Assembly: GCA_900542615.1 (NCBI GenBank)
Contig: UQOG01000127.1
Coordinates: 1-5,446, forward strand
From: an uncultured Eubacteriales bacterium
Lineage (GTDB): Bacteria > Bacillota > Clostridia > Christensenellales > CAG-138
Direction: 5' to 3'
Length of the DNA: 5,446 nucleotides
Below are positions 4,246 through 5,446 of this stretch, in pieces. The position numbers were made by a program, and so were the translations under genes. Each line of letters begins with the position of its first letter. Position 1 is the stretch's first letter. The notes under the pieces are model-generated. The model was not told the DNA's origin. It saw only the letters and a program-made list of their open reading frames with translations, and made no database searches.

Positions 4246-5228
4246 GAAGCATCGAATCAACCGGCCGTTCCATCGATGAAGCCATCTTCCACGGCCTGCA
4301 GCAGCTGGAGATTTCCATCGACGGGGTGGAGATCGAGATCCTGCAACAAGAAAGCAAGGGCATCCTGGGCATCGGCGCCCGGCCTGCCAAGGTACGCCTC
4401 ACCGAGCGGGAGCCGGAAGAGGTGGTCATGCCGGATTACCTCAAGGAGCCGCCCCGGCCCAACCGGGACCGGCCCCGCCGGGATCGGTCCGACCGGCCCC
4501 GCCGGGAGCGGGGCGACCGGAACGAGCGGGAGGCCCGCATGGAGCGGGAAGCCCAGCTGGAACGGGAAAGCCGGGGCGAACGGCCCTCCCGCCGGGAACG
4601 GGAGCGCAAGCCCGAACGGCCGGAAAAGCCCGCCATTCCCTACAGCCTGGAGGCGGCCCAGGATAACCCCGGCGCCATTTTCCTCCAGGGGCTGATCCAG
4701 CACATGGGGGTGGAAGGCCGGGTCCTGGCCTATGTGGAGGAAGAGGGCATCCGCCTGTGCGTGGATACCCCCACCATGGGGGTGCTCATCGGCCACCGGG
4801 GGGAGACCCTGGACGCCATGCAGTACCTGACCAGCCTGGCGGTCAATCGGAACCGCAAGGAGGATGGCTATACCCGGGTGACCCTGGATACGGAGGGCTA
4901 CCGGGAAAAGCGGGAGGAGACCCTTGCCCGCCTGGCCCGGAAGATCGCCGGCCAGGTCAAGGCCAGCGGCCGGCCCCGGGAGTTGGAACCCATGAACCCC
5001 TACGAGCGGCGGGTGCTCCATGCCAGCCTGCAAAACAACCCCTATGTGGTGACCCACAGCGAGGGCGAAGAGCCCAACCGCCGGGTGGTCATCTCCCCCA
5101 AGCCCCGGGAAGCCCGCAAGGAACAGCGGCCATCCAAGGAAAAGCAGCAGCAGCGCTTGGTGGAAGAGGTGGAGACCGTGGAGATCATCCGCCCTGCCGC
5201 CGACGAAGCGCTGCAGGAACAGGAATAA
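4242..5228 (+). CDS. khpB: RNA-binding protein KhpB/Jag (Jag_N, KH, R3H)
   Basis: KhpB (also Jag or EloR) is a cytoplasmic RNA-binding protein, linked in Gram-positive cocci to cell elongation and division and usually partnered with KhpA. The 328 residues are longer than many homologues because of the linker. In order: Jag_N about 1-53 (IESTGRSIDEAI, GILGIGARPAKV); a charged Arg/Glu/Pro linker about 66-130; a KH domain about 143-215 with the loop motif IGHRG (183-187); an R3H domain about 216-286, whose R-x3-H motif is ERRVLH (R256, H260); and a charged tail 287-328, basic then acidic. It overlaps yidC by 4 nt and has a perfect AGGAGG, so it is the last visible gene of the block. The linker contains an 8-residue tandem repeat and looks disordered. 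Confidence 0.95.
   Translation: MRSIESTGRSIDEAIFHGLQQLEISIDGVEIEILQQESKGILGIGARPAKVRLTEREPEEVVMPDYLKEPPRPNRDRPRRDRSDRPRRERGDRNEREARMEREAQLERESRGERPSRRERERKPERPEKPAIPYSLEAAQDNPGAIFLQGLIQHMGVEGRVLAYVEEEGIRLCVDTPTMGVLIGHRGETLDAMQYLTSLAVNRNRKEDGYTRVTLDTEGYREKREETLARLARKIAGQVKASGRPRELEPMNPYERRVLHASLQNNPYVVTHSEGEEPNRRVVISPKPREARKEQRPSKEKQQQRLVEEVETVEIIRPAADEALQEQE
4467..4514 (+). repeat. 24-bp tandem repeat encoding Arg-rich linker of KhpB
   Basis: Two imperfect in-frame units encode DRPRRDRS (residues 76-83) and DRPRRERG (84-91), followed by a partial third (DR). The DNA units share the GACCGGCCCCGCCGGGA core and differ mainly at their ends. Such in-frame repeats allow the linker to change length by slippage. 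Confidence 0.6.
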
Positions 5229-5240
5229 GCAGAAACCCCA

Positions 5241-5265
5241 GCGGCCGGCCTTGCGGCCCGGCCGC
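5241..5265 (+). terminator. GC hairpin after khpB, possible terminator
   Basis: Perfect 8-bp arms GCGGCCGG (5241-5248) and CCGGCCGC (5258-5265) with a 9-nt loop lie 12 nt after the khpB stop. Only a short CCCTTTCCC follows rather than a U run, so intrinsic termination would be weak. It may instead protect the 3' end of the operon mRNA. Confidence 0.4.
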
Positions 5266-5279
5266 GCCCTTTCCCGATT

Positions 5280-5343
5280 CGGGCAGCCACCCAGCAGACC
5301 GGCCAAGCGCAAGCCGATGCACCCTATGGATGCAGGCTGCCCG
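5280..5343. repeat. Long-range inverted repeat in the tail region
   Basis: CGGGCAGCC (5280-5288) and GGCTGCCCG (5335-5343) are perfect 9-bp complements separated by 46 nt. They lie in non-coding sequence past khpB. A structured 3' UTR or a leader of the next gene is possible; chance is also possible in such GC-rich DNA. Confidence 0.3.
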
Positions 5344-5423
5344 GCGGTAACGGTTTGCGGTCGCTGCCCGTTTCGTCTATCCCCATGGCCGGCGGGCAGG
5401 GGGGCGCCCCGGGGGGCGGCCCC

Positions 5424-5446
5424 TTTGGCGGCCTGCGGCCGCCAAA
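5424..5446. repeat. Perfect inverted repeat at the right window edge
   Basis: TTTGGCGGCC (5424-5433), a TGC loop and GGCCGCCAAA (5437-5446) form a 10-bp perfect hairpin that runs to the last base and may continue beyond it. Just upstream is the 10-bp palindrome GGGGCGCCCC (5401-5410). It could be a terminator for genes on either strand, depending on what follows. Confidence 0.5.

Noticed and set aside
3307..4260. 317-codon open frame on the minus strand opposite yidC
   Set aside because: It is a shadow of GC-rich codon use in yidC. Its product is a low-complexity Gly/His/Glu/Gln mix with no recognisable domain, while the plus strand encodes a clear YidC.
4257..5312. 351-codon open frame on the minus strand opposite khpB
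   Set aside because: Product is Gly/Pro/Leu-rich and repetitive, mirroring the Arg-rich linker codons. The plus strand has complete Jag_N, KH and R3H motifs.

Overview
This is a chromosomal replication-origin neighbourhood of a GC-rich member of the Bacillota, most likely a clostridial lineage. The reasons are the gene order (dnaA divergent from rpmH-rnpA-yidD-yidC-khpB/jag), the SpoIIIJ-type YidC without the large N-terminal periplasmic domain of Proteobacteria, the KhpB/Jag protein with an N-terminal Jag domain, and good Shine-Dalgarno sites. Base composition is high, by eye around 60% G+C in genes. Species cannot be named from the window.

Layout. Positions 1-92 hold two hairpins behind dnaA, one a textbook bidirectional intrinsic terminator. 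dnaA fills 93-1406 on the minus strand. Positions 1407-2092 are the non-coding dnaA/rpmH divergence region, the expected site of part of oriC. It holds a near-perfect interrupted palindrome made of two inverted TTATCAACC nonamers, a strong terminator-like hairpin pointing toward dnaA, a candidate minus-strand promoter, AT-rich sequence with a small dyad, and a consensus-quality promoter for rpmH. rpmH (2093-2227, only 44 codons) is followed by an unusually long 432-nt hairpin-rich spacer. Then come rnpA (TTG start, 2660-3010), yidD (4-nt overlap), yidC (27-nt gap) and khpB/jag (4-nt overlap, perfect AGGAGG site). The last 218 nt are non-coding and rich in inverted repeats.

Function. DnaA starts chromosome replication. 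L34 is a ribosomal protein and RnpA is the protein part of RNase P. YidD and YidC assist membrane-protein insertion, and KhpB is an RNA-binding regulator. The right-hand genes form one tightly coupled block from rnpA onward; rpmH has its own strong promoter and may or may not read through.

Points for a second look. (1) There is a candidate promoter plus intrinsic terminator upstream of dnaA, which would make either a long attenuated dnaA leader or a small origin-encoded RNA. (2) Canonical TTATNCACA DnaA boxes are absent from this region, while DnaA carries Tyr where the signature helix normally has a base-contacting His. (3) YidC has an extracytoplasmic insertion of about 80 residues and Lys at the conserved groove Arg. 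(4) The rpmH-rnpA spacer is long. I found no mobile element, CRISPR array, tRNA or rRNA, and no plainly new multi-gene system. The candidate novelty is regulatory and lies in the non-coding DNA.
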